Assembly: GCA_017555585.1 (NCBI GenBank)
Contig: JAFZGA010000014.1
Span: forward strand, 1-64,000
Reading direction: 5' to 3'
Source: Bacteroidaceae bacterium
GTDB taxonomy: Bacteria > Bacteroidota > Bacteroidia > Bacteroidales > Bacteroidaceae
DNA length: 64,000 nucleotides
In this document: positions 50,828 to 61,119 of the stretch, one piece after another
Position numbering within the stretch: the first letter of the stretch is position 1
How the letters are laid out: the number at the start of each line of letters is the position of its first letter
The notes under the pieces: generated by a model
Databases searched by the model: none
Told to the model about the DNA's origin: nothing
What the model saw: the letters and a program-made list of their open reading frames with translations, nothing else
Translations under genes and position numbers: made by a program

Positions 50828-53035
50828 TTATCCTCTTTTTACTTGTTTTACTCCTTTTATCCCTTCTATTTTTGATATCAGTTTATTCAGTTTTATCTTG
50901 TCATTGATGAGCAACGATAGCGTTCCCGAGAATAGTGTGTCGTGCGACTCGATGTTTATGCCTCGCATCGTTACGCCGTTCTCCTGGGATATTACTGATG
51001 TTATATTGTTTACAATACCTATGTCGTCATGTCCCACAATACGTAATATTACAGGGAACAGGCTATTATTGTCCATCTCGCTCCAACGTGCCTCTATGAT
51101 ACGGTACGGGTAACGTTCCTGCAACTGCTTGGCATTGGTACAGTCTTTCCTATGGATGGATATTCCGCCCGATATTGTTACAAAACCGAAAATATCATCA
51201 CCGAATATCGGTGCACAGCATTTTGCCAGTTTGTAATCTACACCCTTGAGGTTACGTTCGATGACAAGTACGTCCGATGAGCCTTTTGTCTCCTTGTCTG
51301 CTGTGAATACAAAGTCCTCGGCACTCTGTGGCTGTTCTCCGTTCTCGTTTTCCGGATTGGCCAAGGCCTGATAACGTTTCAGTATGTCGGCAATGTCGAT
51401 GGTGCCTTCTGCAACATTCTGATAAAAGTCGGAGAGTCGTTTGAATCCCATCTTGCGTATCAGATGATCCATAATTGACTCATCGAACTCTATCTTGTGG
51501 TTCTTCAGCTTGCGTACGACAGTCTCGCGTCCCATGTCGGCCTGCTTTGCGCTTATCTCTTTGAGTGCCTGGCGTATCTTGGCACGTGCACGTCCAGTCT
51601 TGGCTATGTTCAGCCATGCCTGCTTCGGTGTCTGGCTGTTCGAAGTTATAATCTCTACCTGGTCACCGTTGTTCAATATGTGGCGTAGCGGAACGTTCCT
51701 GCCATTGACCAATGCACCGGTACATCTGCAACCGAGTCCTGTATGTATGCAGAAAGCAAAGTCAAGAATTGTAGCTCCCTTTGACAGACGATACAGGTCA
51801 CCTTTGGGGGTAAAGATAAATATCTCGTCCTTGTACAGCTCCATCTTGAATTTACTCTCAGCTGCGCTCTCCTCGCTCATGTTCTGCAAAGTATCGCGTA
51901 TGGAAGCGAGCAGATTGTCAAGTCCTTTTTCGCTCTGTACTCCCTTGTATCGCCAGTGCGCTGCCAGACCATGTTCTGCAACAGCGTCCATGCGCTCTGT
52001 ACGTATCTGCACTTCCACCCATCGTCCTTCGGGACCCATGACGGTAGTATGCAACGATTCGTATCCGTTGCTCTTTGGCACAGAGAGCCAGTCACGCAGA
52101 CGGTGCGGGTTCGGTGTGTACATGTCGGCAACAATTGAATAAACTTGCCAGCATTCGCTTTTTTCGTTCTGTGGCTCGCTGTCTATTATTATTCGTATAG
52201 CAAAAAGGTCATATATCTGCTCGAAAGGTCGCTGTTGCTTTTTCATCTTCTGCCATATCGAGTTAATAGACTTTGTACGGCCCTTTATGCGGAACTTTAT
52301 ATGAGGCTGCATTTTGAGCAGTCGCTCAATAGGCTTGATGAATGATTCTATATAGTCTTCGCGTGAAGCGGCAGTCTCCTCGAGTTTGCGGCTGAGTTCT
52401 GCGTAAATCTCCGTTTCGGTGTAGCGCAGTGCCAGATCCTCCATCTCCGATTTCAGCTTATAGAAACCGAGCTTATGAGCGAGTGGAATATATAGCTTTG
52501 ATGCCTCATGTGCCATGAGCTTGCGTGCATCGTCATCGTCGGAATTGAAAAGCTCCCTCAACATTACAAGACGGCTGGCAATCATTATGAGAATGACGCG
52601 CATGTCGTTGGTGAACGAGAGCAACAGATTCCTGAAATTCTCCGATTCTATCGTCGGGCTTTTTGCGTACAACGAGTTTATCTGCATGAGGTTTGTGATA
52701 ATTTTTGTGACGCTTTCTCCAAAAATCTCATTTATCTCATCTATTGTGGCTGTTCCTGCATTGACACAGCGGTTCAGCAGAATACTTGTTATTATCTCGT
52801 TCTGGAAACCAATCTCTTGACCGACAAGCACAGCTGTTTTCATGTCAGTCAACACGGGGCTGAAACCAAGAGCGTCTCTTGTCACCTTGCCTTCGGCAAT
52901 GGCATTCAAGATTCTCTCTTTTATAAAGCGGTAATCATTAGAGTGAACTCCGCCCTCGATATCCTTTACAAGAACTTCGGTAAGCTCAAGGATTTCTCTT
53001 TTTTCATCATCAGTATGTATCAAAAGTTCGCTCAT
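50828..53035 (-). CDS. relA: RelA/SpoT-type (p)ppGpp synthetase with degenerate hydrolase domain
   Basis: A 735-residue long RSH protein. The N-terminal region (about 20-190) corresponds to the HD hydrolase but reads LLNRCVNAG where active enzymes have LLHDVVED, and the later ASRLVMLREL lacks the D of ADRLHNMR. The synthetase domain is intact: RIKGRTKSINSIWQKM, GYESLHTTVMGPEGRWVEVQ and AAHWRYK. TGS (about 390-450) and C-terminal ACT (about 660-735) domains follow. It probably synthesises but does not hydrolyse (p)ppGpp. Confidence 0.9.
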   Translation of the reverse strand: MSELLIHTDDEKREILELTEVLVKDIEGGVHSNDYRFIKERILNAIAEGKVTRDALGFSPVLTDMKTAVLVGQEIGFQNEIITSILLNRCVNAGTATIDEINEIFGESVTKIITNLMQINSLYAKSPTIESENFRNLLLSFTNDMRVILIMIASRLVMLRELFNSDDDDARKLMAHEASKLYIPLAHKLGFYKLKSEMEDLALRYTETEIYAELSRKLEETAASREDYIESFIKPIERLLKMQPHIKFRIKGRTKSINSIWQKMKKQQRPFEQIYDLFAIRIIIDSEPQNEKSECWQVYSIVADMYTPNPHRLRDWLSVPKSNGYESLHTTVMGPEGRWVEVQIRTERMDAVAEHGLAAHWRYKGVQSEKGLDNLLASIRDTLQNMSEESAAESKFKMELYKDEIFIFTPKGDLYRLSKGATILDFAFCIHTGLGCRCTGALVNGRNVPLRHILNNGDQVEIITSNSQTPKQAWLNIAKTGRARAKIRQALKEISAKQADMGRETVVRKLKNHKIEFDESIMDHLIRKMGFKRLSDFYQNVAEGTIDIADILKRYQALANPENENGEQPQSAEDFVFTADKETKGSSDVLVIERNLKGVDYKLAKCCAPIFGDDIFGFVTISGGISIHRKDCTNAKQLQERYPYRIIEARWSEMDNNSLFPVILRIVGHDDIGIVNNITSVISQENGVTMRGINIESHDTLFSGTLSLLINDKIKLNKLISKIEGIKGVKQVKRG

Positions 53036-53165
53036 TCTTGTTTTACTTTTGTTTTATGTTGCGAATTTAGTTTTTATCTTTTAATTATCAGCATTTATTT
53101 TGCCATTTATGGAAATTATTTCTATTTTCGCTGTTAATAAAAGATAAAACTTTAAAACGACCATT

Positions 53166-54680
53166 ATGATAAGCAAGGCTGACCAATTGCTTTTGAGCAA
53201 AAAAGGAATTTCGGCAGAACAGGTTGCCGAACAGTTGAAAACATTCAAGACCGGTTTCCCATTCCTGAAGATAAAGGATGCCGCAACAATCGGCAAGGGA
53301 GTACTCAATCCTGCCGATAACGAGACTGACGGCTATCTTGCCGTTTGGGACAACTATTGTGCGGCGGGCAATGCCATCTTGAAATTCGTGCCGGCTTCGG
53401 GTGCTGCAAGCCGTATGTTCAAGGATCTGTTCTCGTTCCTGAGCGCAGATTATGATGTTCCGACAACCGATTTTGAGAAAAATTTCTTTGCCAACATCCG
53501 CAAGTTTGCTTTCTATGGCGACCTTAATGCAGCGTGCGTAAAGAACAATGCACAGAATATAGATGAACTTGTTGCCAAGGGCGACTATAAGGCAGTTGTG
53601 TTCAATCTCTTGGATTTCACAGGTATGAACTACGGTTCGTTGCCAAAGGGATTGCTCAAGTTCCATACTTACGATGCCGACGCACGTACTTCTGCCGAAG
53701 AACATTTTGTCGAAGGCGCACTATACGCGGCTACTGACGGAGTTGTGAAACTGCATTTTACAGTATCTCCAAACCATAAGGCACTCTTCGAGGAACTTGT
53801 TGCTGAAAGAAAGGCTTATTATGAGCAACTGTTCAATGTAAAATATGACATTACATTCTCGGAGCAGAAGCAGTGTACCGATACTATCGCTGTCGATGCC
53901 GAGAATGCTCCTTTCCGCGAAAACGGATCTTTGGTATTCCGTCCCGGTGGTCATGGTGCACTTATAGAGAATCTGAACGACATCGATGCCGATGTAATCT
54001 TTATAAAGAATATCGACAATGTTGTTCCTGATCGTCTAAAACCCGATACCGTAAAATACAAGAAACTGCTTGCCGGAATATTGGTAGACAAACAAAAGAG
54101 AGCTTATACTTATTTGAACATGCTCGATGCAGGCAATTGCACTCCTGAACAGGTTGAGGAGATGAAGAATTTCCTTGTCAATGATCTGCAGTGTCTGAAT
54201 TCAGACTTTGAATCTATGGACAATGAAGCTCTGCTTGCATACCTTCACAAGAAATTCAACCGTCCTATGCGAGTGTGCGGTATGGTAAAGAATGTAGGTG
54301 AGCCTGGTGGTGGTCCATTCCTTGCATACAATCAGGATGGAACTGTTTCGTTGCAGATTCTTGAGAGTTCACAGATAGACATGAACAACGAAGAAGCCAA
54401 GTCGATGTTCGAGAACGGTACACACTTCAACCCGGTTGATCTTGTATGTGCAGTGAAGAACTACAAGGGCGAGAAGTTCAACCTTCCTGAGTTCGTTGAC
54501 AAGAATACTGGTTTCATCTCACACAAGTCCAAGAATGGCCGTGAACTTAAAGCCATGGAGCTTCCAGGTCTATGGAACGGTGCCATGAGCGATTGGAATA
54601 CAATCTTTGTCGAAGTGCCTCTTGTGACTTTCAATCCTGTAAAGACAGTGAATGATCTCTTACGAGAAGTACATCAGTAA
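53166..54680 (+). CDS. DUF4301 family protein
   Basis: A 504-residue cytoplasmic protein of a Bacteroidetes-specific family. FVPASGAASRMFKDLFSF near residue 80 and FRPGGHGALIENLND near 260 recall the nucleotide- and sugar-binding loops of nucleotidyltransferases, but no activity is established to my knowledge. It stands alone, divergent from relA, with its own terminator. Length is complete. Confidence 0.88.
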   Translation: MISKADQLLLSKKGISAEQVAEQLKTFKTGFPFLKIKDAATIGKGVLNPADNETDGYLAVWDNYCAAGNAILKFVPASGAASRMFKDLFSFLSADYDVPTTDFEKNFFANIRKFAFYGDLNAACVKNNAQNIDELVAKGDYKAVVFNLLDFTGMNYGSLPKGLLKFHTYDADARTSAEEHFVEGALYAATDGVVKLHFTVSPNHKALFEELVAERKAYYEQLFNVKYDITFSEQKQCTDTIAVDAENAPFRENGSLVFRPGGHGALIENLNDIDADVIFIKNIDNVVPDRLKPDTVKYKKLLAGILVDKQKRAYTYLNMLDAGNCTPEQVEEMKNFLVNDLQCLNSDFESMDNEALLAYLHKKFNRPMRVCGMVKNVGEPGGGPFLAYNQDGTVSLQILESSQIDMNNEEAKSMFENGTHFNPVDLVCAVKNYKGEKFNLPEFVDKNTGFISHKSKNGRELKAMELPGLWNGAMSDWNTIFVEVPLVTFNPVKTVNDLLREVHQ

Positions 54681-54692
54681 ATTATGTCAAAC

Positions 54693-54728
54693 ATAAGAAA
54701 AGCCGCAGTAGACTGCGGCTTTTCTTAT
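54693..54728. terminator. bidirectional terminator between DUF4301 gene and ispE
   Basis: 16-bp stem, core GAAAAGCCGCAG/CTGCGGCTTTTC, A-rich before and T-rich after. Confidence 0.9.
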
Positions 54729-54737
54729 GTTTCTTAA

Positions 54738-55556
54738 TTATAGCTTCCATTGTTGGCAGAAGGTGTCGGGGAATATTTTTCTTATCTCTTCGATATTGCA
54801 CTCCTTCTCGAATATTCCAAAGAATGCCGAACCGCTGCCCGACATTGAGGCATATACGGCACCGGAAGCGTACAGTTTCTCCTTTATCTCTCTTACTGTG
54901 GGATATTTTACAAAAACACTTCTCTCAAAATCGTTCTTCATCAAACCTTTCCATTCAGACACCGGCTTTACTATTATGTCTGCAAGTCGGTTTTCCGGAT
55001 GTTCGGGATTTACAAAGGCATATGCCTCCTTTGTCGATATATGAATGTCCGGTTTTACTACCACTATGTAATAGCCAGTCAGGTCACATTCTACAGGAGT
55101 AAGTATATTTCCTATACCTGTTGCGTATGCAGGTCTGTTCTTGATGAAGAAAGCACAGTCTGCGCCCAGGCGTGCTGCATATTCCTCAAGCTTTTCATCG
55201 CTCAAGCCAAGCCCGGCAATGTTGTTCAGCATCTTAAGCGCAAATGCGGCATCAGCACTGCCACCGCCCATGCCTGCACCGGTAGGGATATTCTTATAGA
55301 GTGACATTCTGACTTTCGGCATTTCATGGTCATTGGCAAGTATGTTGTATGCCTTTACAACGAGATTGTCGTTGTCGTTACCTTCGAACTCTGCATTATG
55401 CATGGTGAACGAGGTCTCGTCCTCGCTCTTTGTTATCTCAAGTATGTCGTATAATGGAATAGGGTAAAACACCGTTTCAAGGTTGTGGTAACCGTCAGGA
55501 CGTTTTTCCACCACATCAAGACCAAGGTTTATCTTTGCGTTAGGGAATGTGATCAT
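54738..55556 (-). CDS. ispE: 4-diphosphocytidyl-2-C-methyl-D-erythritol kinase
   Basis: Phosphorylates CDP-methylerythritol in the MEP isoprenoid pathway. This GHMP kinase has FPNAKINLGLDVVEKRPDGYH at the N terminus (only the AKINLGL core is essential), the ATP loop PTGAGMGGGSADAAF, and SGSGSAFFGIF near the end. It has 272 residues, normal length. It is divergent from dnaB. Confidence 0.94.
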   Translation of the reverse strand: MITFPNAKINLGLDVVEKRPDGYHNLETVFYPIPLYDILEITKSEDETSFTMHNAEFEGNDNDNLVVKAYNILANDHEMPKVRMSLYKNIPTGAGMGGGSADAAFALKMLNNIAGLGLSDEKLEEYAARLGADCAFFIKNRPAYATGIGNILTPVECDLTGYYIVVVKPDIHISTKEAYAFVNPEHPENRLADIIVKPVSEWKGLMKNDFERSVFVKYPTVREIKEKLYASGAVYASMSGSGSAFFGIFEKECNIEEIRKIFPDTFCQQWKL

Positions 55557-55647
55557 TGGATATTTTTATTTGTTGCAAAAGTAACTAAAAATTTCCTATC
55601 CCGTTGATAACTTGTTGTTTTTTGTTGAAAATCAAAATCCTTGCATA

Positions 55648-55679
55648 TTTGATTATTAATGCGAATGTGTGTATCTTCG
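55648..55679 (+). promoter_or_regulatory. promoter of dnaB
   Basis: TTTG at 55648-55651, a 20-base spacer and TATCTTCG at 55672-55679. Transcription would begin near 55686, which fixes the start codon at 55698 rather than 55659. Confidence 0.75.
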
Positions 55680-55697
55680 CGCTACGAAATTTATGAT

Positions 55698-57275
55698 ATG
55701 GAAGATAATAGCACACCAAAGAAAAGAGCACCACGTCGCCAGCAGGCGACAGCTGCTGTTCCAAAACTCAGCGAATACGGACATGTGCAACCGCAAGCCC
55801 TTGATATTGAAGAGGCAGTGCTCGGTGCACTGATGATTGACAGCGATGCCATCGGACGTTTGGGCGGAATGCTCAAACCTGAATCGTTCTATGATAAGCG
55901 TAACCAGCTTTTGTTCGAGGCTATACAGCAGATGGACCTCAGTGACCGTCCTATCGATATCCTTACTGTTGCTGAATATATGCGTAGCAAGGGAACACTC
56001 GATGAGGTAGGTGGTCCTGTATACATTGCCCAGCTTACCAGCAAGGTCGTATCTTCCGTAAACATCGAGTATCATGCCAATATCATAGCCCAGAAGAAAC
56101 TTGCCCGTGATCTTATACGCTTTACAAGCAAGACACAAGTACAGGCTTTCGACGAGACACAGGACGTTGAGGAACTTATGCAACAGGCCGAATCGGAACT
56201 GTTCGAGATTTCACGTCACAACATGCAGAAGGATTATACCCAGATCAATCCGGTTATAAAGCAGGCATATCAACAGATCATTACAGCTTCAAAGAATACA
56301 AGCGGTATCAGCGGTTTGAGTACAGGATATCACAGACTGGACAAGATACTTGCAGGTTGGCAACCTACCGACCTTATCATTCTTGCAGCACGTCCTGCGA
56401 TGGGTAAGACAGCTTTTGCTCTCTCGCTTGTGCGTAATATGGCCATCGATCAGGGTATTCCTTGCGGTATGTTCTCGCTTGAGATGGGTAACGTACAGCT
56501 TGTACAGCGTCTAATATGTAATGTATGTCAGATACCGGGTGACAAGATACGTAGTGGTCAGCTTGAAAAATATGAGTGGGGACAGCTTGACAGCAAGATT
56601 GTTGCTCTTGAGAATGCGCCTCTGTATATCGATGATACTCCACAGTTGTCCGTGTTCGAGTTGCGCTCAAAGGCACGCCGTATGGTTCGCGAACATGGTG
56701 TAAAGATGATTTTTATCGACTATCTGCAGTTGATGACTGCCAATACCGGCAAGGGAAACCGTCAGGAGGAGATCAGTACAATCTCACGTGCATTGAAAGG
56801 TCTTGCCAAGGAATTGAACATTCCTATCATGGCTCTTAGCCAGCTTAACCGTAACGTTGAAGGACGTGAAGGTATCGAGGGAAAGCGTCCGCAGTTGAGT
56901 GACCTCCGTGAGTCAGGAGCTATCGAGCAGGATGCCGATATCGTAATGTTCGTTAACCGTCCTGAATATTTCCACATCTATAAGGATGGCGATTTCGATT
57001 GGCGCGGTAAAGCTGAGATTATCATTGCAAAGCACCGTAACGGTGGTCTTGACAATGTGCCGTTGTTGTTCCGTAAGGAGTATGCACGCTTCATGAACCT
57101 TGATGACGAGACGTTGGATCCGCCACCGGGTGACATGCCGGTCATGCGTGGCTCAAAAATGAATATGAGCATGCCTATGGATTCAGGCGAAGTTCCCGAT
57201 CTTCCCGATTACTTGCAAGGACAGTCATTGCCTCCTGAGCTTATGGGTGGCGGCAATCCTCCTGTACCATTCTAA
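55698..57275 (+). CDS. dnaB: replicative DNA helicase DnaB
   Basis: The hexameric 5'-3' helicase at the replication fork. The N-terminal domain has QALDIEEAVLGALMIDSDA. The C-terminal RecA-like domain has GLSTGYHRLDKILAGWQPTD, Walker A ARPAMGKTAF, FSLEMGNVQL, IFIDYLQLM (Walker B) and LSDLRESGAIEQDADIV. The tail is Gly/Pro/Met-rich. The start at 55698 gives 525 residues and fits the promoter. Confidence 0.95.
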   Translation: MEDNSTPKKRAPRRQQATAAVPKLSEYGHVQPQALDIEEAVLGALMIDSDAIGRLGGMLKPESFYDKRNQLLFEAIQQMDLSDRPIDILTVAEYMRSKGTLDEVGGPVYIAQLTSKVVSSVNIEYHANIIAQKKLARDLIRFTSKTQVQAFDETQDVEELMQQAESELFEISRHNMQKDYTQINPVIKQAYQQIITASKNTSGISGLSTGYHRLDKILAGWQPTDLIILAARPAMGKTAFALSLVRNMAIDQGIPCGMFSLEMGNVQLVQRLICNVCQIPGDKIRSGQLEKYEWGQLDSKIVALENAPLYIDDTPQLSVFELRSKARRMVREHGVKMIFIDYLQLMTANTGKGNRQEEISTISRALKGLAKELNIPIMALSQLNRNVEGREGIEGKRPQLSDLRESGAIEQDADIVMFVNRPEYFHIYKDGDFDWRGKAEIIIAKHRNGGLDNVPLLFRKEYARFMNLDDETLDPPPGDMPVMRGSKMNMSMPMDSGEVPDLPDYLQGQSLPPELMGGGNPPVPF

Positions 57276-57282
57276 ATATCAT

Positions 57283-57310
57283 AAAAAAAGAGCCTTAAGG
57301 CTCTTTTTTT
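57283..57310. terminator. bidirectional terminator after dnaB
   Basis: AAAAAAAGAGCC/GGCTCTTTTTTT with a TTAA loop; serves dnaB and the convergent barrel gene. Confidence 0.9.
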
Positions 57311-57362
57311 GCTATAAATGATAAAGTACAAGGCTCTCGTAGCTTGGAAATTTTGTCTTTCA

Positions 57363-58766
57363 TCAGAACAGGAAGCCGGTGTTTATGTAGAATGCTCCGT
57401 TTCCGTCCTGTTTCTTTATTATAGGATCCTTGCTGAATTTGCTTACCGGCAAGCCGTATTCAAATGCAACTATGAAATTCTGGTTCATGATAAAGCGCAA
57501 GCCACCGCCCACGGTAATGTGAGGACGGTCTGATTCCGGTGCATCTTTCATGTAGGCATTATATGCTTCGCGATACTCCTCTTCGCCCTTGAACGACATG
57601 TCGTAGTTTCGTGTAACCATTGTTCCGTCGCTGAATACGTTCAATCCGAATGCAATGTTCTGTTTCCATAGAGTGAAATTTACGAAGCGCCAACGCAATT
57701 CTACGTTGTATGTTGCCATGTCAAGACCCTGTACACGGTTTCGCATCAGACCACGTACTGTACGGTAACCGCCCATACCGTCGCGGTCGTAATTTGTACC
57801 TACAACTGTTATGTAAGGGAGTACATAATACGGTGCATAGTTTCCGAATGTACCCTCATAGTTCAAACGATATGCAAAGGTCAACACGTCATTCTTCACT
57901 ATTGGCAGATAATGGCGGAATGTTGCCGAGTAGCGGTAGTGGGGGTGTGTTGTTCCCAACCATTTGGGTGCAATGCTTACATGTGCTTCGGCCCAGATAC
58001 CTTTTGATGGTGCAGCCTCCTTGTCGCGTGTGTCGAACAACAGACCAAAACGCAATGAACTGTTCAGTCCGCCCCAAGCTTCATCTTCGGAGATTATTCC
58101 CCATTGGCGATACAAGTCAAATATTGTCGGTTCATTTTCGGGGTACATCTTGTCCTTGTCCTTGTTCTTGTTTATCTTGTCAAGGTTCAGTGCCTGAGTC
58201 TTGTTGTATCCCTGTTTGGTGTAGTTCAGGTGATATCCGGCTTCCCAAAAGAGCTTGTTCTTCCAAATATTTCCTATGAAGTCGCTCTTGAAAATGAATG
58301 TCAGACGGTTTGCGCGGTATTTTGGAGTATAGTTGCCCAGTGCAATCTTTTCATAATCATATTTTGACATATATCCGTTGAAGCCATAGAAGTCCATGGC
58401 CTTGTCGTTGGCAAGGGTAGCTGTCGAACACCAACGTACTCCCGGTATCAGGAATTTGTTGTCATAGTTGATGACGAATAACTGTGAACCTTTAGTAAAG
58501 AACGATGCTTCAAGATATAGTTTCTGACGGGTGTTCGGATACATGCTTCCGTCACCGAAATCATAGATGTTCAACAATGCTCCGGCCTGAAAACCCTTGT
58601 CTGCGTCGAACGCAACAACGGGAAGCGGGCCCAGGTTGTATCCGGTTTTTACAATCTCTTTCTTTGTAGTCTTTAGGGTGTCAGTGACGTTTTGGCTCTC
58701 TTGCGCGTTTGCTGCAGCAAACAATAGTGAAACTGACAATAGAGTAAATATCTTGCTTGTTTTCAT
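57363..58766 (-). CDS. Omp85-type outer-membrane barrel protein
   Basis: A 467-residue protein with a signal peptide (FTLLSVSLLFAAANAQ) and repeated amphipathic, aromatic strands (for example KLYLEASFFTKGSQLFVI) ending in FYINTGFLF with a terminal Phe. It resembles the surface-antigen barrel domain of Omp85 proteins but has no POTRA domains. It is the last gene of the five-gene minus-strand run and follows PlsC by 7 bases. Role unknown; possibly lipid transport, given its neighbour. Confidence 0.8.
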   Translation of the reverse strand: MKTSKIFTLLSVSLLFAAANAQESQNVTDTLKTTKKEIVKTGYNLGPLPVVAFDADKGFQAGALLNIYDFGDGSMYPNTRQKLYLEASFFTKGSQLFVINYDNKFLIPGVRWCSTATLANDKAMDFYGFNGYMSKYDYEKIALGNYTPKYRANRLTFIFKSDFIGNIWKNKLFWEAGYHLNYTKQGYNKTQALNLDKINKNKDKDKMYPENEPTIFDLYRQWGIISEDEAWGGLNSSLRFGLLFDTRDKEAAPSKGIWAEAHVSIAPKWLGTTHPHYRYSATFRHYLPIVKNDVLTFAYRLNYEGTFGNYAPYYVLPYITVVGTNYDRDGMGGYRTVRGLMRNRVQGLDMATYNVELRWRFVNFTLWKQNIAFGLNVFSDGTMVTRNYDMSFKGEEEYREAYNAYMKDAPESDRPHITVGGGLRFIMNQNFIVAFEYGLPVSKFSKDPIIKKQDGNGAFYINTGFLF

Positions 58767-58773
58767 ATGTTTC

Positions 58774-60102
58774 TTATTTGAATATTATTCCTTTAATCTC
58801 CTTATATATATCTTTCAGTTGTCTGCATCGCCACAACTTGAAGTTTGAAACCATTATGCGTGCTGTTTTATAGACATCATGGATTATCAGTGGTGTCGGC
58901 AACAATACCAATGTCAATGGCAATGCCCATTGCCATGGCAGGAATATATATGCAATGACAGCATATATGATCATCAGCAATGGCCATACAATAAGATTCA
59001 TTACTAATCGTACCGAATTACGGAATGCTTGGTCTTTGAACTTCTTGAAAATTGTATTGCAGAGAAGTGTGACAGGTAGTGTCAACAGTGCAGCAGCAAT
59101 GGTGTAGGGAAGTGTTGCCAGCAACAGCAATGATTTGAGAATATCACAGATGGCACACTGTCTTGATACAACTGATTTAAGACTTATGTTTTTAGTCTTG
59201 CGTATCTTGGCAGCTTTGTTACCGAGTGAGAAAAGCTTATCGGCTAGTTCGGGATTCTCCTCTTTCAGTTTACCAATCTGCTTTACAGTAACATTGTTTG
59301 CTGCAAATTGTATATCTGCCGTTTTGAAACCGTCATATTCCGCTTTTTTCTTGAGAGCCTTGGTCTGTTCTTTGAGGGCGGCAGCGCAAATCTCGTATGT
59401 TGCGTCGTAGTTCTCATCGTTGGGTATATAATGCAGTGTCTCCTTCATGCGCTCATCAAGTGCCACTTTCATTATATTCATAAGCTCCTGTGGAGTCTTG
59501 TCGCTGTATAGTTCCTGGAAATCACTGATTTTCATCGCTTCTCCGAACTGTACATGTGCCGAAGCACGGTAACGCCAGAAACTGCCATATCGGATACCTA
59601 CAGGTACTATGTATAAAGGCATGTCGGGCATAAGCTCCTGTGTCTGCAATGCTATTCTGAAAATACCTTTTGACAGCGGCTGCAATGAGTATTTTGTCTG
59701 GTGAGTTCCTTCGGGGAAAATGCAGAACGGAACTTTGTCCCTCAGAACTTCTGTAGCCTGTTCTATAGTCCTGTTGTTCTTCTTTACTTCATCAATGCCG
59801 TCACGCATACGCATTATAGGCATCATTTTGAAGAAACGGAATATTTTTGCAAGGGTAGGGTTCTTGAATATATCGGCACGTGCAACAAAAACTTTAGGCT
59901 TGTTGTTACATGCAAGTATAACCAATGCATCCATGAGGGTTCCTGTGTGGTTCGGTGCAAAAATGACAGCTCCGTCATCAGGAATACGCTCCATGCCAAC
60001 GTATCTTATCCTATTGTATGATAATTTTACAACTGAATTGACATAACGGTGCAGAATACTGTACAATCTGTCATTATCCTGTATCTTTTTTTTCTTTGCC
60101 AT
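58774..60102 (-). CDS. plsC: 1-acyl-glycerol-3-phosphate acyltransferase (PlsC-like)
   Basis: A 442-residue membrane-associated acyltransferase. The catalytic H-x4-D motif is NHTGTLMD, and FPEGTHQTKYSLQPL and VPVGIRYG follow. The C-terminal ~150 residues add several hydrophobic segments, more than in short PlsC enzymes, so acceptor specificity may differ. It lies 10 bases from the transporter gene and 7 from the barrel gene. Confidence 0.85.
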   Translation of the reverse strand: MAKKKKIQDNDRLYSILHRYVNSVVKLSYNRIRYVGMERIPDDGAVIFAPNHTGTLMDALVILACNNKPKVFVARADIFKNPTLAKIFRFFKMMPIMRMRDGIDEVKKNNRTIEQATEVLRDKVPFCIFPEGTHQTKYSLQPLSKGIFRIALQTQELMPDMPLYIVPVGIRYGSFWRYRASAHVQFGEAMKISDFQELYSDKTPQELMNIMKVALDERMKETLHYIPNDENYDATYEICAAALKEQTKALKKKAEYDGFKTADIQFAANNVTVKQIGKLKEENPELADKLFSLGNKAAKIRKTKNISLKSVVSRQCAICDILKSLLLLATLPYTIAAALLTLPVTLLCNTIFKKFKDQAFRNSVRLVMNLIVWPLLMIIYAVIAYIFLPWQWALPLTLVLLPTPLIIHDVYKTARIMVSNFKLWRCRQLKDIYKEIKGIIFK

Positions 60103-60112
60103 ATATGTAATG

Positions 60113-61081
60113 TTATTCTTTCAAAGGTGAACGACGGAATATTGTTGCTGTTGTCAATCCTGAAACAATATGCCAAATACCCCATAGGGCAGTAACGATA
60201 ATCATACCTCCGTTCTCTTTCCATTGTTCAGGTGGGAAAATAGCCGGGTTCAACAACAGTGCCAATCCAAGACCTGAATTCTGGATACCGGTCTCGATTG
60301 TCAATGAACGTCGGTCTCTTACCGGTACTTTAGCAGATTTTCCCAAGAAATATCCGGTACTCAATGCCATGGCATTGTGGATTATTACAACCACAAGGCA
60401 GGCAAGAATTCCTGCATATACCTCCCAACGCTGCTCAAATCCTGACAGTACCTGTGAAAGAGATACAGCGACCATGCCAATAAATAGTATTATTGACAGC
60501 ACAGATGTTGGCTTTGTAAGCTTTTTGGCAAAATTAGGCCAATAGTGCGAAACGATCAATCCAAGGATGATGGGGAAACCTAAAATAAGGATTATCTGTG
60601 ACAACATGTCTCCGAATGGAATGTCAAGCTCGGGGATATTCTTCTTGATTTCTGCAAATCGCACATAGTGTGAACCCCAGAACCAAAAGTTCAGCGGTGT
60701 TATGATAGATGCAAAAAGCGTTGTAACGGCTGTCATGGATACCGAAAGCTCGATATTGCCTTTTGAATGTGCCGAAAGGAAGTTCGACATGTTTCCTCCG
60801 GGGCATGATGCCACAAGAATCATTCCTATTGCAACCATAGGAGTGATGAACGGGTTGAGTACTATAGCCAGCAGGCATGTCAAGGCCGGTAGTGCAATCC
60901 ACTGTGCAAGCAAGCCTATTATTACTGAAGTCGGTTTTTTGAACACGCTCTTGAAGGTGCGTACCTTAATGCCGAGCGCAACGCCGAACATTACAAATGC
61001 GAGAATGAAATTTACCAATAACATTCCACCCTGTGTCAGATTCACATGAAGTGAATCGAGAAATTCCAAGTGTTCTTTCAT
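60113..61081 (-). CDS. bile acid:sodium symporter family transporter
   Basis: A 322-residue protein with about nine or ten transmembrane segments of the BASS family: GLLAQWIALPALTCLLAIVL, VASCPGGNMSNFLSAHSKGN and the EXGXQXXXLG-like segment ETGIQNSGLGLALL, all at expected places. The family carries organic anions with sodium. It need not transport bile acids. It lies within a lipid- and oxidoreductase-rich operon. Confidence 0.9.
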   Translation of the reverse strand: MKEHLEFLDSLHVNLTQGGMLLVNFILAFVMFGVALGIKVRTFKSVFKKPTSVIIGLLAQWIALPALTCLLAIVLNPFITPMVAIGMILVASCPGGNMSNFLSAHSKGNIELSVSMTAVTTLFASIITPLNFWFWGSHYVRFAEIKKNIPELDIPFGDMLSQIILILGFPIILGLIVSHYWPNFAKKLTKPTSVLSIILFIGMVAVSLSQVLSGFEQRWEVYAGILACLVVVIIHNAMALSTGYFLGKSAKVPVRDRRSLTIETGIQNSGLGLALLLNPAIFPPEQWKENGGMIIVTALWGIWHIVSGLTTATIFRRSPLKE

Positions 61082-61119
61082 TGTAATAATAGATTTTATT
61101 CGTGTTTGTTATTTGTGTT

